This document shows, piece by piece, positions 43,975 to 53,096 of a DNA stretch of 64,000 bases. The position numbers and the translations under genes are program-made. The stretch is from the NCBI RefSeq assembly GCF_029338395.1, contig NZ_CP119809.1, forward strand, positions 1,984,001 through 2,048,000, given 5' to 3'. The first letter of the stretch is position 1. The number at the start of each line of letters is the position of its first letter. A model generated the notes under the pieces. It saw only the letters and a program-made list of their open reading frames with translations, was not told the DNA's origin and made no database searches. Origin of the DNA: Halorussus caseinilyticus (lineage in GTDB: Archaea > Halobacteriota > Halobacteria > Halobacteriales > Haladaptataceae).

Positions 43975-44259
43975 AGTACTCCGGGCGCGTTCGTCGCTCC
44001 GGCACGGATAGGTTAAGTGTTTTCTATGAGCCATATATATCGGTTGGGAGCGAACTGACGCCTCGGTACCGCGGCACTCGTCGGCAGTCTTTCGCCACCA
44101 ATGGTCGTGATATTTTGTAACATTCGGTACCGTAAAGTAATTTTCATTGGCGTGTCAACGAACGGACCACGTTCCGGAAGCCTCTCGGCCGCGAGCGCCC
44201 CAGTGCGCTCGCTCGACACGTAACGTCGCCGAGACACATCTACCGGGGCAGAGAAAACG

Positions 44260-44988
44260 ATGACAGGTACGACACGAACGGTCCTCGTTGCGGCAGTGTT
44301 GGCGCTCGCGGTACTCACCGGAGTCGCCGTCGCGGATTCCGCAACCTCGACTACGAACGCGATGGACGCACAGACGAACGAGACGACGACGAACGAGACG
44401 ACTACCACCACGAACGGGACGAACGAAACGGCATCCGTTTCGGCCCCCGACCAGAAACTCGACGGTGACGAACTCACCATCGACTCCGCGTACCTGCCCG
44501 ACGGCGGGTTCGCGGTCGTCTACAACCAGAGTAGCGCACGCATCGGCCGCACCGGCTACCTCGCGGCGGGCGACCACGAGAACCTCACCGTCACCCTGAA
44601 CGAGTCGGTCGAGGAACCCCAAGTGCTGGTCGTGGCCCTCGTCCGCAACAACGGGAGCGAGACCTACAACGCCTCCGCGGACAAGGTGGCCTACCAGAAC
44701 GCACAGGGTCAGGATGTCGCGGACGTGAGCTACGTCTACCTCCAAGACCGCGGTAACCGCACGACTGCGGAGACCACGGCCGAAGACACCGAGACCACGG
44801 CCGAGGACACTGCGACCACGGCCGAGGACACCGAGACCACCGAAGCCACCACGTCGAGCGACGAGACGGCCGACGAAACCACCGAGGAGACCACCGAAGA
44901 CTCCAGCGGTGGCACCCCCGGCTTCACGCCCGCGACGGCAGTCGTCGCGCTTCTCGCGGCCGCGTTCGTCGCCATGCGTCGCAACTGA
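44260..44988 (+). CDS. PGF-CTERM surface protein with DUF7282-like domain
   Basis: A 242-residue exported protein. The N-terminal Sec signal (TRTVLVAAVLALAVLTGVAVA) is followed by a Thr/Asn-rich stretch with N-glycosylation sequons. A domain at about 65-165 (KLDGDELTIDSAYLPDGGFA, VEEPQVLVVALVRNNGSETY) resembles DUF7282. A Thr/Glu stalk built of ETTAEDT repeats follows. The C-terminus GGTPGFTPATAVVALLAAAF followed by VAMRRN is the PGF-CTERM sorting signal processed by archaeosortase A and lipid-anchored. Stalk and sequons suggest a cell-surface position in the S-layer. Confidence 0.9.
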   Translation: MTGTTRTVLVAAVLALAVLTGVAVADSATSTTNAMDAQTNETTTNETTTTTNGTNETASVSAPDQKLDGDELTIDSAYLPDGGFAVVYNQSSARIGRTGYLAAGDHENLTVTLNESVEEPQVLVVALVRNNGSETYNASADKVAYQNAQGQDVADVSYVYLQDRGNRTTAETTAEDTETTAEDTATTAEDTETTEATTSSDETADETTEETTEDSSGGTPGFTPATAVVALLAAAFVAMRRN

Positions 44989-45121
44989 CGCCACACGCTC
45001 GACTGACTCTTTTTTGACGTGACCGAGTAGTCATACGGCGCGGCGTCGTCGCGTCGGTAACAGTGATAGCGAACGCGTTCACGGGGAGTCCGGTCGGCCG
45101 ACCGAGAGGGGTGAATCGTGC

Positions 45122-45492
45122 GTGACGGTCGAGACGCCAGACGCCGTACTCGTCCCGGTCATCGACGCCGCGAGTAGCGCCGCCTCCGGTCGCTCGGACG
45201 GCGAGGCGTCCCGACGATTGCCGTCTCCGAACAGGAGACCGCTCCCGCGCTCCGGTCGAGATACTGCGAGGATTCGGTCACGACGCCCGACCCGAACGAG
45301 GACCTTGCGGCCTACGCCGAGACACTGCTCTCGCTGGCCTCGCTCCCCGACGTTCGGACGATTGTCCCGGTCCGGGAGGAAGACATCTACGTGCTGGCGA
45401 AGCACCGCGAGGCGTTCGCCGACCGCGCGGACACGCCGTGGCCCGTACCGTATCAAGTTCGGTCGCCGAAACCGACACAGAGAATGGTGTAA
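45122..45492 (+). pseudogene. decayed ATP-grasp (carboxylate-amine ligase-like) gene
   Basis: Frame 1 from the GTG at 45122 reads TVETPDAVLVPVIDAASSAAS. Near 45195-45200 the homology moves to another frame: RRGVPTIAVSEQETAPALRS, then SLPDVRTIVPVREEDIYVLA and ADRADTPWPVPYQ, ending at TAA 45490-45492. This matches the N-terminal pre-ATP-grasp domain of haloarchaeal ATP-grasp enzymes. The ATP-binding and catalytic parts (300 or more residues) are missing. A small deletion in the VRSLGRRG-type loop explains the frameshift. A relic, not a working gene. Confidence 0.72.
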
Positions 45493-45656
45493 TCGACAAG
45501 AACATATTTTGGAAACGATACGATAGCGAGCGTCTATTTAAATCGGCGGGCCGACGAACGAAGGCAGTCGGCGACGAGTACGGACTCGCAGACCTACCAG
45601 ATTCAGTTCGATAATAGTTAACATACCACGTCCGTACTGTGAGACAGGGGACAGGA

Positions 45657-46295
45657 ATGACGGACGATATTTCGCGTCGGCGACTGCTCGAAACCAGCGG
45701 TGGGGTACTCGGCGGGTTCTCCGTACTCGGGTCGCGGGCGTCCGACGCCGGGCGCGCCACGTCGGGAATCACGGGGTGGGTGACGAAGGGAAGCAGAGCG
45801 ACAATCGACGGGAGCGACGGCACCGTAGAGACTTTTCGATACTTCGGGTCGAGCCTCTGCAACGACGGCGACTCGTTCAAGTGCCGGACCTGCGACGGAG
45901 CGACGTTCTACCTGCTGGTCCCGGTCGGTTCCGGCAAGCCGACCGTCGGCGACACCTATCGGTTCAGTGCGACCGGGAACGGCAACTTCTGCGGAAACTT
46001 CCAAGTCCGACTGTCGAGTGGCGGCTCGTGTGGGAATTCGGCAACCTCGAGCGACTCCGAGACCGAAACCGACGAGAGTCCCGACGACCCCGAGACGGCG
46101 ACGGAAACGACGACAGAGACAACGACCGAGGTCCCGGACGACCCCGAGACGGAACCCACGACGACGGAAGAGACTGAAACAACGACGGAAGAAACGGAGA
46201 CGACCGAAGAGACCGAGACCCCGACAGAAGAGACAGAGGAACCCGAGACGGAGACGACTGCGGACGAGGAGAGCAACGAGACGACGGTAGAGTGA
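45657..46295 (+). CDS. Tat-exported small protein with Thr/Glu-rich tail
   Basis: A 212-residue protein. A Tat signal SRRRLLETSGGVLGGFSVLG opens it. A Cys-rich beta domain follows (residues 40-125: GITGWVTKGSRATIDGSDG, CNDGDSFKCRTCDGATFYL, NGNFCGNFQVRL, with four or five Cys that may form disulfides). The last 85 residues are a low-complexity Thr/Glu/Pro stalk (TEETETT units) without a recognisable sorting signal or final membrane span. So it could be secreted or held by an unknown anchor. No family for the folded domain is recognised. Confidence 0.8.
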   Translation: MTDDISRRRLLETSGGVLGGFSVLGSRASDAGRATSGITGWVTKGSRATIDGSDGTVETFRYFGSSLCNDGDSFKCRTCDGATFYLLVPVGSGKPTVGDTYRFSATGNGNFCGNFQVRLSSGGSCGNSATSSDSETETDESPDDPETATETTTETTTEVPDDPETEPTTTEETETTTEETETTEETETPTEETEEPETETTADEESNETTVE

Positions 46296-46525
46296 CGGAT
46301 AGCGGACTTCTCGACCGAGATGGTTCTGTTCTCCGTGTAGTTCGCGGCAGAATAGTTGGTCGGGGCGGATTCGAACCTCGCCGAGACGGTCCGGGCGTGC
46401 GGCGCTTCGCGCCGGTCCGGGCGTGCGACTCGTCTGGTTCAGAATCCTTCCGACGACGGAATTTGTGACTCGCGGACGAGCGAGCGACAGAGAAGTCGCT
46501 CGCGGTGTTGCTCGTCGCGAGAATA
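46296..46525. other. gap with tRNA-Val 3'-end duplicate
   Basis: Contains the 20-bp copy of the tRNA-Val T arm (46358-46377) and two direct copies of GGTCCGGGCGTGCG around 46389 and 46413. No gene is visible. Confidence 0.6.
46358..46377 (-). repeat. duplicate of tRNA-Val 3' part (possible att remnant)
   Basis: GGTCGGGGCGGATTCGAACC is identical to 46528-46547 inside tRNA-Val, in the same orientation 170 bp away. It covers the T-arm and acceptor 3' strand, the usual integrase crossover region. Confidence 0.8.
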
Positions 46526-46600
46526 TGGGTCGGGGCGGATTCGAACCGCCGACCTGCTCCGTGTGAAGGAGCTGTCATAACCGGACTAGACTACCGACCC
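46526..46600 (-). tRNA. tRNA-Val (CAC)
   Basis: A 75-nt tRNA on the minus strand. The acceptor GGGTCGG pairs with CCGACCC, followed by A73. The anticodon arm GCTCC-TTCACAC-GGAGC gives CAC, reading GUG. The T arm is GGCGG-TTCGAAT-CCGCC. CCA is not encoded; no intron is seen. Confidence 0.97.
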
Positions 46601-46688
46601 GCGTACTCCATCCTTTCCTCTTCCGGGACTTAAGACTTACTTTACGTTCGGAAAACCGACCGGCGGCCGAGGCGCGGCGCGAACCCCC

Positions 46689-46922
46689 TCAAGCGCGCCT
46701 GCGCACCTTCCGCACGGCGCGGCGCGCTCTGTCGGCGGCCTCGTCCTCGGTCCGCTTCAGTTCCGCGCGCCATCGCTGGGCGCGGTTCAATTCCTCTCGC
46801 TCGCGGCCCGTCGCCTTCCGGACGCGGCGCTCTGCGGGTTCGAGTTCCTCGCGCACGCCGCGGCCGAGGTGCTTGCCCGCGCGACGGGCGTAGTACCACG
46901 CGTCTTCGAAGTGTTTGTTCAT
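46689..46922 (-). CDS. small helical haloarchaeal protein (DUF7553-like)
   Basis: A 77-residue basic-acidic helical protein: MNKHFEDAWYYARRAGKHLG, then VREELEPAERRVRKATGRE and a C-terminal Arg-rich helix. The first 30 residues match my memory of DUF7553, a haloarchaeal coiled-coil-like family of unknown role. The ATG at 46922 (MNKHFED) is the conserved start; a second ATG at 46931 adds three residues. Unusually Arg-rich for this genome. Confidence 0.7.
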   Translation of the reverse strand: MNKHFEDAWYYARRAGKHLGRGVREELEPAERRVRKATGREREELNRAQRWRAELKRTEDEAADRARRAVRKVRRRA

Positions 46923-47598
46923 CTCTGGCACACCATTATGTTCTTACGACGAGGACAGATATAGCTTTTACCCTCGCCGTGCCCGAGTCGAGAGCTAGTG
47001 TCGAGTTCACTAAGAGACATCTACAGATTGCTTTTAGATAATTTCACAATTTTTAAAGACAGGTATAGATTTTCACGAGGTTTATTTTGCTGTCTCCCCG
47101 TCTGACCGTCGTGGTAGCGAACGGTGACGCCACGACGCCGTTCCGTCACCGCGGAGAGAACTATCGACTCCGTGAGTCAATCAGGACCGCACCGTGCCTG
47201 TACCGCGACTGCACCGCGACTACACTGCAACGTGACCGCACAGCACCACCACTGCACAGCAGTCGATTGCCGACGCCAATCAGGACCGCACCGAAACCGC
47301 ATCCGCTACCGCACCGCGACCGCACAGCACCGCGCCCCGTTCCTCCCCGCGTGCGTCTGCGCTCGCGGGGAACCGCGAGCGCGAGCGCAGACGCGGCGCA
47401 TCCTGTCGGATGATGAGTAGAGCGCATCCTGTTGTCTGTCGGGCCAAGTGCAGTCACGTGGTCTGTGGGCCGACCGCGGCTCCGCGGTCCGAGAAACCCC
47501 GAGACGTGGCGGCCCTCGAGCGCTCACGTCGCGTCACTCCTTCGGGAGCGACGGCGCGTGTCAAAAACTGTTTATCGGCAGACGGCCACAGTGGGCGT
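46923..47598. other. 676-bp intergenic region with inverted-repeat copy E2
   Basis: AT-rich promoter-like DNA at 46955-47095 precedes the 218-bp repeat (47208-47425). No protein gene is supported: the open frames inside the repeat are Arg/His-rich by-products mirrored in the other copy. Confidence 0.6.
47208..47425 (-). repeat. 218-bp inverted repeat, copy E2
   Basis: Reverse complement of 53160-53377 with only a few differences (for example ACTCATCATCC versus ACTCACCATCC, and GTGGTGGTGC versus GTGATGATGC). It includes a long GCGTCTGCGCTCGCG hairpin and a tail of GTGCGGT/GTGCAGT heptamers. Confidence 0.95.
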
Positions 47599-48555
47599 AT
47601 GTTCACGCGGCTTTCGATACCGACGCCGTTCCAAATCGGCCCCGTCAACGCCTACCTCGCCGGGCGGACGCTAATCGACCCCGGACCCGGAAGCGAGGAG
47701 GCGTGGGCGGCCCTGCTCGACGGACTCGAAGCCCGCGGGTTGGGACCCACCGACGTAGAGCAGGTGCTGGTGACCCATCCCCACCCCGACCACTTCGGAC
47801 TCGCCTCGCGCCTCCGGGAGGCGGGCGCGCGAATCGTCGCCAGTCCGACGACGGCCGACGTTATCGCCGACTTCGAGGCCCGACTCGACTACGAACAGTC
47901 GTACTTCGTGGACTTCTTCGAGCGCCACGGGATGGCTCGCTCGACCGCCGAAACCGTCACTGACCTCCCCGAGTCGTTCCTCCGGGTCGCGCCCGGCGTC
48001 GAGACCGACGCCACACTCGAAGACGGCGAGACCGTCGAAGTCGCCGACACGACGCTCACCGCCGAGGCCGTGCAGGGCCACGCGCCCGGCGAGACGATTT
48101 TCACCTACGAGACCGACGACGGGGAGAAGGAGGCCGTCGTCGGCGACCACGTTCTCGGCGACATCACGCCCAATCCCCTGCTCCAACCCCCAATCGAGGA
48201 GGGCGGCGAGCGACCCCGCGTCCTCCCGGCGTTCAACCGCTCGCTCGCGGACCTCCGCGGCCGGGACTTCGACCGACTCCTGCCGGGCCACCGCGAGGAA
48301 ATCGAGAACCCCGACGAGCGCATCGGCGAGATTCTGGACGCCCACGACGAACGCACCGAGAACGTCCGCGGAATCGTCGCCGACGGCCCGACCACCGCCG
48401 TCGAGGTGATGAACGAGTTGTTCGAGGACCTGCCCGCGACCGAGTACTTCTCGGGGATGAGCGAGGCGGTCGGCCACCTCGACGTGTTGGACGAACGCGG
48501 CGAAGTCGAGTCGCGCGAACAGGGCGGCGTCGTGGTCTGGGAGGTGGCAGAGTGA
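47599..48555 (+). CDS. MBL-fold metallohydrolase (glyoxalase II-like)
   Basis: A 318-residue metallo-beta-lactamase-fold hydrolase. The metal motif VTHPHPDHFGLASRL lies near residue 57. Further ligands are the His in VQGHAPGETIFTY near 160, the Asp in VVGDHVLGD near 180 and LLPGHREEIENP near 228. The C-terminal 90 residues (DERTENVRGIVADGPTTAVE, LFEDLPATEYFSGMSEAVGH) form the winged-helix-like domain found in LACTB2-type members. The ATG at 47599 is preferred over upstream starts in the intergenic DNA. Its stop overlaps the GTG of ade (GTGA), so they form an operon. Confidence 0.9.
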   Translation: MFTRLSIPTPFQIGPVNAYLAGRTLIDPGPGSEEAWAALLDGLEARGLGPTDVEQVLVTHPHPDHFGLASRLREAGARIVASPTTADVIADFEARLDYEQSYFVDFFERHGMARSTAETVTDLPESFLRVAPGVETDATLEDGETVEVADTTLTAEAVQGHAPGETIFTYETDDGEKEAVVGDHVLGDITPNPLLQPPIEEGGERPRVLPAFNRSLADLRGRDFDRLLPGHREEIENPDERIGEILDAHDERTENVRGIVADGPTTAVEVMNELFEDLPATEYFSGMSEAVGHLDVLDERGEVESREQGGVVVWEVAE

Positions 48556-50285
48556 ACGACCTCCAGTCGGTCGCGCTCGGCGAGGAGTCGGCCGACCTCG
48601 TGATTACGGGCGGGCGGGTCTGCCTGCCCGAAGTCGGCGAGTTCCAGTCGCGCGACGTGGTAATCGTGGACGACCGCGTGGCCGCCCTCCCCGAGGACGC
48701 CGACCCGGTAATCGGCGACGACACCCGCGTCGTCACCGCCAGCAATCGCGTCGTCGCCCCCGGATTCGTGGACGCCCACACCCACCTCGACCTCCACCAG
48801 ACGTTCGAGAACGCCTATCACTACGCAATCGAGGGCGGCACCACCACGGTCGTCTCGGAGGTCACGGGCTACGGTCCGGCGTTCGGCGCGGAGGGCGTCG
48901 AGCAGTTCCTCGCGGCTACCTCCTACCTCCCGGTCCGGGTCCGGGCCGTGGTCCCGCCTCACCCCCTGCTCGACACCTTCGAACCCCGCCGGGCCGACGA
49001 CGAGGAGGCCCAAGCCCTCGTGGACTTGCTGGGCGACGACCGAGTGGTCGGCGTCGGCGAGACCGACTGGATTCACGCGGTCGGCCGCGAGACCCCCGCG
49101 GAACTGCTCTACGAGCGAGCGGACGCCGAAGGCAAGACCGTCTCGGGCCACGCCGCTGGTTGCGCCGACGAGAAACTCGCGGCCTTCGCCAGCGTCATCG
49201 ACGACGACCACGAGGCCATCTCGGGCGAGGGAATCGTCGAGCGCGTCGAGAACGGCATCCACGCCATCGGGCGCTACGGGTCGATTCGGGACGACATGGA
49301 AGCGATAGGTGAGGCCTACCCCGAGGTGCCGACCGGCGAACTCTCGCTCTCGACGGACGGGATGTGGCCCCGCGAACTCATAGACGAGGGCGACATGGAC
49401 GCGGTGGTCCGGCGGGCCATCGAGGAGGGCGTCGAACCCGCCGACGCGATTCGGATGGCGACGCTCAATCCCGCGCGCCACTTCGGGCTGGACGAGGAAG
49501 GCGTCGGGTCGCTCTCGCCGGGCAGTGTCGCCGACGTGGTACTCATCGACGACCTCGACGAGGTGAACGTCTCGACGGTAATCAGCGGCGGTGAAGTCGT
49601 CTTCAACAAGGGCGAGTCGAAGGTCCCGCCCAGAAGCCACGAGTACCCCGACCGCTTCTACGACTCGGTGAACGTCTCGACCGACCCCGAGCAGTTCCGG
49701 GTGTCCGCCGACGCCGCCACCGACGGCGAGGTCCGCGCGGTCGAACACCAACGCGGCCTGCTCTCGCGCGAGACGACCGTCTCCCCGCCGGTCGAGGACG
49801 GCGAACTCGTCGCAAATCCCGACGCGGGAATCCTGAAGGCGACCCTGCTCGACCGCCACCCGAAGGGAGACGGCACCGGGTTCACCGGGTTCGTGACGGG
49901 TCTCGGTCTCGACTCGGGCGCGGTCGCTACCAGCGTCGTCTGGGAGACCACTGGCGTCCTCGCCATCGGGACGAACGACGCCGACGCCCGAACCGCGGTC
50001 GGCCACGTCGCGGAGATGGGCGGCGGGTGGGCCGTCGTGGAGGACGGCGAAGTCGTCGCGGAACTCCCGACGCGGGTCGCGGGCGTCTGCTCGGACCTCG
50101 AAGTCGAGGAGACCGCGAAGCTCTACGACGCGGTAGAGGCGGCCCTCCGGCGGCTCGGTGCCGACGGCGACCGACCCCTGCTCGCGGTCCAGACGCTCAC
50201 GTTCCCCGGCGTCCCCCAACTCAAGTTCTCGTTCTCGGGCTACGCCGACATCCTGAACCGGGAAGTCGTCGGCTTGACGCCCTGA
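48552..50285 (+). CDS. ade: adenine deaminase (Ade type, amidohydrolase superfamily)
   Basis: A 577-residue enzyme that probably converts adenine to hypoxanthine in purine salvage. The metal motif PGFVDAHTHLDLHQTFENAY lies near residues 70-89. KTVSGHAAGCADEKL lies near 198, STDGMWPRELIDEGDMDAVV near 275 with the catalytic Asp, and the C-terminal adenine-deaminase domain is recognised by GFVTGLGLDSGAVATSVVWE near 445. The GTG start is coupled to the MBL gene by a 4-bp overlap. The two may act in the same pathway, but a chemical link is not obvious. Confidence 0.9.
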   Translation: MNDLQSVALGEESADLVITGGRVCLPEVGEFQSRDVVIVDDRVAALPEDADPVIGDDTRVVTASNRVVAPGFVDAHTHLDLHQTFENAYHYAIEGGTTTVVSEVTGYGPAFGAEGVEQFLAATSYLPVRVRAVVPPHPLLDTFEPRRADDEEAQALVDLLGDDRVVGVGETDWIHAVGRETPAELLYERADAEGKTVSGHAAGCADEKLAAFASVIDDDHEAISGEGIVERVENGIHAIGRYGSIRDDMEAIGEAYPEVPTGELSLSTDGMWPRELIDEGDMDAVVRRAIEEGVEPADAIRMATLNPARHFGLDEEGVGSLSPGSVADVVLIDDLDEVNVSTVISGGEVVFNKGESKVPPRSHEYPDRFYDSVNVSTDPEQFRVSADAATDGEVRAVEHQRGLLSRETTVSPPVEDGELVANPDAGILKATLLDRHPKGDGTGFTGFVTGLGLDSGAVATSVVWETTGVLAIGTNDADARTAVGHVAEMGGGWAVVEDGEVVAELPTRVAGVCSDLEVEETAKLYDAVEAALRRLGADGDRPLLAVQTLTFPGVPQLKFSFSGYADILNREVVGLTP

Positions 50286-50309
50286 AAATTCGTTCCGGTT
50301 CGCTCGCTC

Positions 50310-50591
50310 TCAGTCTTCCAGCATCTCCTCTTCGGCCCCCGACTCCCCGCCGCCACCTTCGGGCGTCCGTGCCTGTGCCGCACTCTCGGTCTCTCGCCCG
50401 CCTTCGGGATGCTCCCGGATGGTTCGAATCTGCTCGTACGGGAAGAAGTTCCGGCCCGTATCGCGGTCTATCCAGACGCCGGTGTCGTAGAACTCCAGAC
50501 TGTGGCCGCTCACCGGAGACGTGACCTCTCGTTTGCCGCCCTGTTCGCCGTGTCGTTGAACGAGGTACACCGAGTAGACGCTCTCGGGCAT
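50310..50591 (-). CDS. small conserved haloarchaeal protein
   Basis: A 93-residue protein. A beta-rich first 60 residues (VYSVYLVQRHGEQGGKREV, LEFYDTGVWIDRDTGRNFF) carries a probable PH/SH3-like small barrel. A Gly/Glu-rich disordered tail follows. No function or named family is assigned. The ATG at 50591 is the natural start. It is convergent with ade, 24 bp from its stop. Confidence 0.7.
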   Translation of the reverse strand: MPESVYSVYLVQRHGEQGGKREVTSPVSGHSLEFYDTGVWIDRDTGRNFFPYEQIRTIREHPEGGRETESAAQARTPEGGGGESGAEEEMLED

Positions 50592-50684
50592 GGCGGAGGG
50601 AGTACGTCACAGAAGTCGATAAGTGTGTAGGGTGCCATCACTAGCCACTTCGCTTAAGCCCGCGTCCGTCGCACTCCCGCTACC

Positions 50685-51551
50685 ATGCCGAAGACCGTTC
50701 TCGTGACCGGCGCGACCGGAACCCAAGGCGGCGCAGTCGCAGACCACCTGCTGTCGGGCGACCACGGCGAGTTCGCGGTCCACGCGCTCACCCGCCACCC
50801 CGACAGCACCCCGGCCCGCGAACTCGCGGAGCGCGGGGCCGAGGTAGTGCAGGGCGACCTCGCCGAGAAGAACACCATTCGACCCATCGTAGAGGAGGTA
50901 GACGCCGTGTTCGGCGTGACGAACTTCTGGGAACACGGCTACGACGACGAAATCGAACACGGCACGAACCTCGCGGAGGCCGCCGCCGACGTGGGCGTCG
51001 AACACCTCGTGTTCAGTTCGGTCGGTGGCGCGGAACGGGACACCGGCATCCCGCACTTCGACTCGAAGTGGGAGATAGAACGGCGCATTCGAGACCTCGA
51101 CCTGCCCGCGACGGTCGTCCGCCCCGTCTTCTTCATGCAGAACTTCGAGGCGGCGCGCGAGGACATCGAAGGCGGGACGCTGGCAAACGCCCTCGCGGAG
51201 GGCGTCTCGCTCCAGATGATAGACGCCGACGACATCGGCGGGTTCGTCGCCGAGGCGCTCGCGGACCCCGACCGATACGTCGGCGAGAGCTACGAACTCG
51301 CCAGCGACGAACACACCCTCGAGAGCGCGGCCGAGACCTTCTCCGACGTGCTGGGCCACGAGGTCGAAGCGGTCCACGTCCCCATCGACGAGTTCCGCGA
51401 GCAGATGGGCGAGGAGTACGCGGTCATGTTCGAGTGGTTCAACGAACACGGCTACGAGGCCGACATAGAGGCGCTCCGGACCGACCACGACGTGGGCTTC
51501 ACGCCGCTCGCGGAGTACCTCCGCGAACGCGGGTGGAGCGCCGACGACTGA
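50685..51551 (+). CDS. NmrA/HSCARG-like NAD(P)-binding protein
   Basis: A 288-residue atypical short-chain dehydrogenase of the NmrA group. The Rossmann motif VTGATGTQGGAVADHLL lies near residues 6-22, with LTRHPDSTPARELAERGAEV at the NADP loop, VFSSVGGAERDTGIPHF near 110 and TVVRPVFFMQNF near 143. The Tyr-Lys catalytic pair of classical SDRs is absent, as usual in this group, which act as redox sensors or reductases. Monocistronic. Confidence 0.93.
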   Translation: MPKTVLVTGATGTQGGAVADHLLSGDHGEFAVHALTRHPDSTPARELAERGAEVVQGDLAEKNTIRPIVEEVDAVFGVTNFWEHGYDDEIEHGTNLAEAAADVGVEHLVFSSVGGAERDTGIPHFDSKWEIERRIRDLDLPATVVRPVFFMQNFEAAREDIEGGTLANALAEGVSLQMIDADDIGGFVAEALADPDRYVGESYELASDEHTLESAAETFSDVLGHEVEAVHVPIDEFREQMGEEYAVMFEWFNEHGYEADIEALRTDHDVGFTPLAEYLRERGWSADD

Positions 51552-51574
51552 CGATTCCGTGGAGGCGCGAAGGC

Positions 51575-51880
51575 TTACCGCGACCGGATGCGCGAGAGCC
51601 GACCGCCCACTGATTCCTCCTCGGCCGCGGCCTTGCGCGCGCGCTGGGACCGAAGCCGGTTGTACGCGATGCCCGCGCCGACGACCAGCGCGAGGATGGC
51701 GAACGACCGGAGTTTGGGCGCGATTGACGGTCGGTCGGACTGCCCGCCGTCGGTACTCGCGTCCGATTCGCTCCCGGACCCCAGCGACAGCGAGCGAGAG
51801 CGCGATTGCTTCTCGCCGCCGTCGGGGTTCACCGACCAACTGAACTCCGAGTCGTGGAAATGGATTTCGAGAATTCCCAT
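51575..51880 (-). CDS. small single-span membrane protein
   Basis: A 101-residue protein. The N-terminus MGILEIHFHDSEFSWSVNPD is a short beta piece. A Ser/Gly/Asp-rich linker follows, then one hydrophobic helix (LRSFAILALVVGAGIAYNRL near 58-77) and an Arg-rich tail, so the tail is probably cytoplasmic. No family is recognised. It is convergent with the NmrA gene and divergent from the M42 gene. Confidence 0.7.
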   Translation of the reverse strand: MGILEIHFHDSEFSWSVNPDGGEKQSRSRSLSLGSGSESDASTDGGQSDRPSIAPKLRSFAILALVVGAGIAYNRLRSQRARKAAAEEESVGGRLSRIRSR

Positions 51881-52031
51881 GCCTTGGGACTTCGCCGAGC
51901 GCGAACTTAGCGGTTGGGGCGGGTCGAAAGGCCGTCGCCTGAACGACGTACCGGCGACCGACGTAGCGTCTCGTGATACGGTGTGGCAACCGAAGTAGAA
52001 GTTTCATTATCACGCAGTCGTTTTTCCCGAT

Positions 52032-53096
52032 ATGGACGATGCACACAGCGACTTTCTCGACAATCTGCTCACCACCCCGAGTCCGTCCGGATTCGAGACA
52101 GACGTACAGCGCGTCTGGGTCGATTACGTCTCGGCGTTCGCCGACGAGGTACGAACCGACGAGTACGGCAACGCCGTCGCCGTCGTGGAGGGCGGCGACC
52201 CCGCCGTCGCGTTCACCGGCCACGCCGACGAAATCGGCCTGATGGTAAACAGCGTGGACGAAGACGGTTTCGTCCACCCCTCGCGGGTCGGCGGCACCGA
52301 CCGCACCGTCTCGAAGGGCCAGCACGTCGAGATTCACACCGACGACGGCGTGGTCCGGGGCGTGGTCGGCCAGACCGCCATCCACCTCAGGGACACCGGC
52401 GAAGAGGAGTTCGAGGACATCAACGAGCAACACGTGGACATCGGCGTCGAGAGCGAGGCCGAGGCCCGCGAACTCGTGGACGTGGGCGACCCCATCACCT
52501 TCGACACGCCGGTCCGGGAACTGGAGGGGACCCGGAAGGCCGCCCGCGGGATGGACAACCGCGTGGGCATCTGGGTCGCGGCGGAAGCGGCCCGGCGCGC
52601 GGCCGAGTCCGACGTGGACGCGACGGTGTACGCGGTCAGCACCGTCCAAGAGGAACTGGGCAAGCAGGGCGCGAAGATGGTCGGGTTCGACCTGCCGGTG
52701 GACGCCGCAGTCGCGGTGGACGTGACCCACGCGGTCGATTCGCCCGACATCGGCAAAGAGCAAGACCAACACGGCGAGGTCGATTTGGGCGCGGGTCCGG
52801 TCGTCGCCCGTGGCTCTTCGAACCACCCCGAGGTCGTGCGCGCGGTCCGAGACGCCGCCGAGAGCCACGACCTGCCGGTCCAGTTGCAGGCGTCGGGTCG
52901 CTCGACGGGGACCGACGCGGACGCCTTCTACACCTCGCAGGGCGGCATCCCATCGCTGAACCTCGGCCTGCCCAACCGCTACATGCACACCCCGGTCGAG
53001 GTCATCGACACCGACGACTTGGACGCCGCCGCGGACCTGCTGGCCGCCTTCGCCGAGGAGTCGGCCGGACGCGAGGAGTTCGCGGTCGATATTTGA
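52032..53096 (+). CDS. M42 family metallo-aminopeptidase (TET-like)
   Basis: A 354-residue di-zinc aminopeptidase. The motifs are FTGHADEIGLMVNSVDEDG near residues 58-76 (first zinc His), RGMDNRVGIWVA near 173 (bridging Asp), VSTVQEELGKQGAK near 203 (catalytic Glu) and VDVTHAVDSPD near 230. These proteins form 12-subunit tetrahedra degrading short peptides, or act as glutamyl aminopeptidases or endoglucanase-like enzymes. A GTTTCATTATC element at about 51999-52009 lies upstream of the ATG at 52032. Cytoplasmic. Confidence 0.95.
   Translation: MDDAHSDFLDNLLTTPSPSGFETDVQRVWVDYVSAFADEVRTDEYGNAVAVVEGGDPAVAFTGHADEIGLMVNSVDEDGFVHPSRVGGTDRTVSKGQHVEIHTDDGVVRGVVGQTAIHLRDTGEEEFEDINEQHVDIGVESEAEARELVDVGDPITFDTPVRELEGTRKAARGMDNRVGIWVAAEAARRAAESDVDATVYAVSTVQEELGKQGAKMVGFDLPVDAAVAVDVTHAVDSPDIGKEQDQHGEVDLGAGPVVARGSSNHPEVVRAVRDAAESHDLPVQLQASGRSTGTDADAFYTSQGGIPSLNLGLPNRYMHTPVEVIDTDDLDAAADLLAAFAEESAGREEFAVDI

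Noticed and set aside
46358..46377. Second tRNA gene
   Set aside because: Only the T-arm/acceptor 3' segment is present; no anticodon or D arm.
47124..47420. Arg/His/Thr-rich frames inside the 218-bp repeats
   Set aside because: The same frame appears in the other copy simply because the DNA is repeated. Composition is unlike haloarchaeal proteins.
48105..50219. 704-codon open frame opposite ade
   Set aside because: Shadow of the adenine deaminase and MBL genes, with no recognisable domains.
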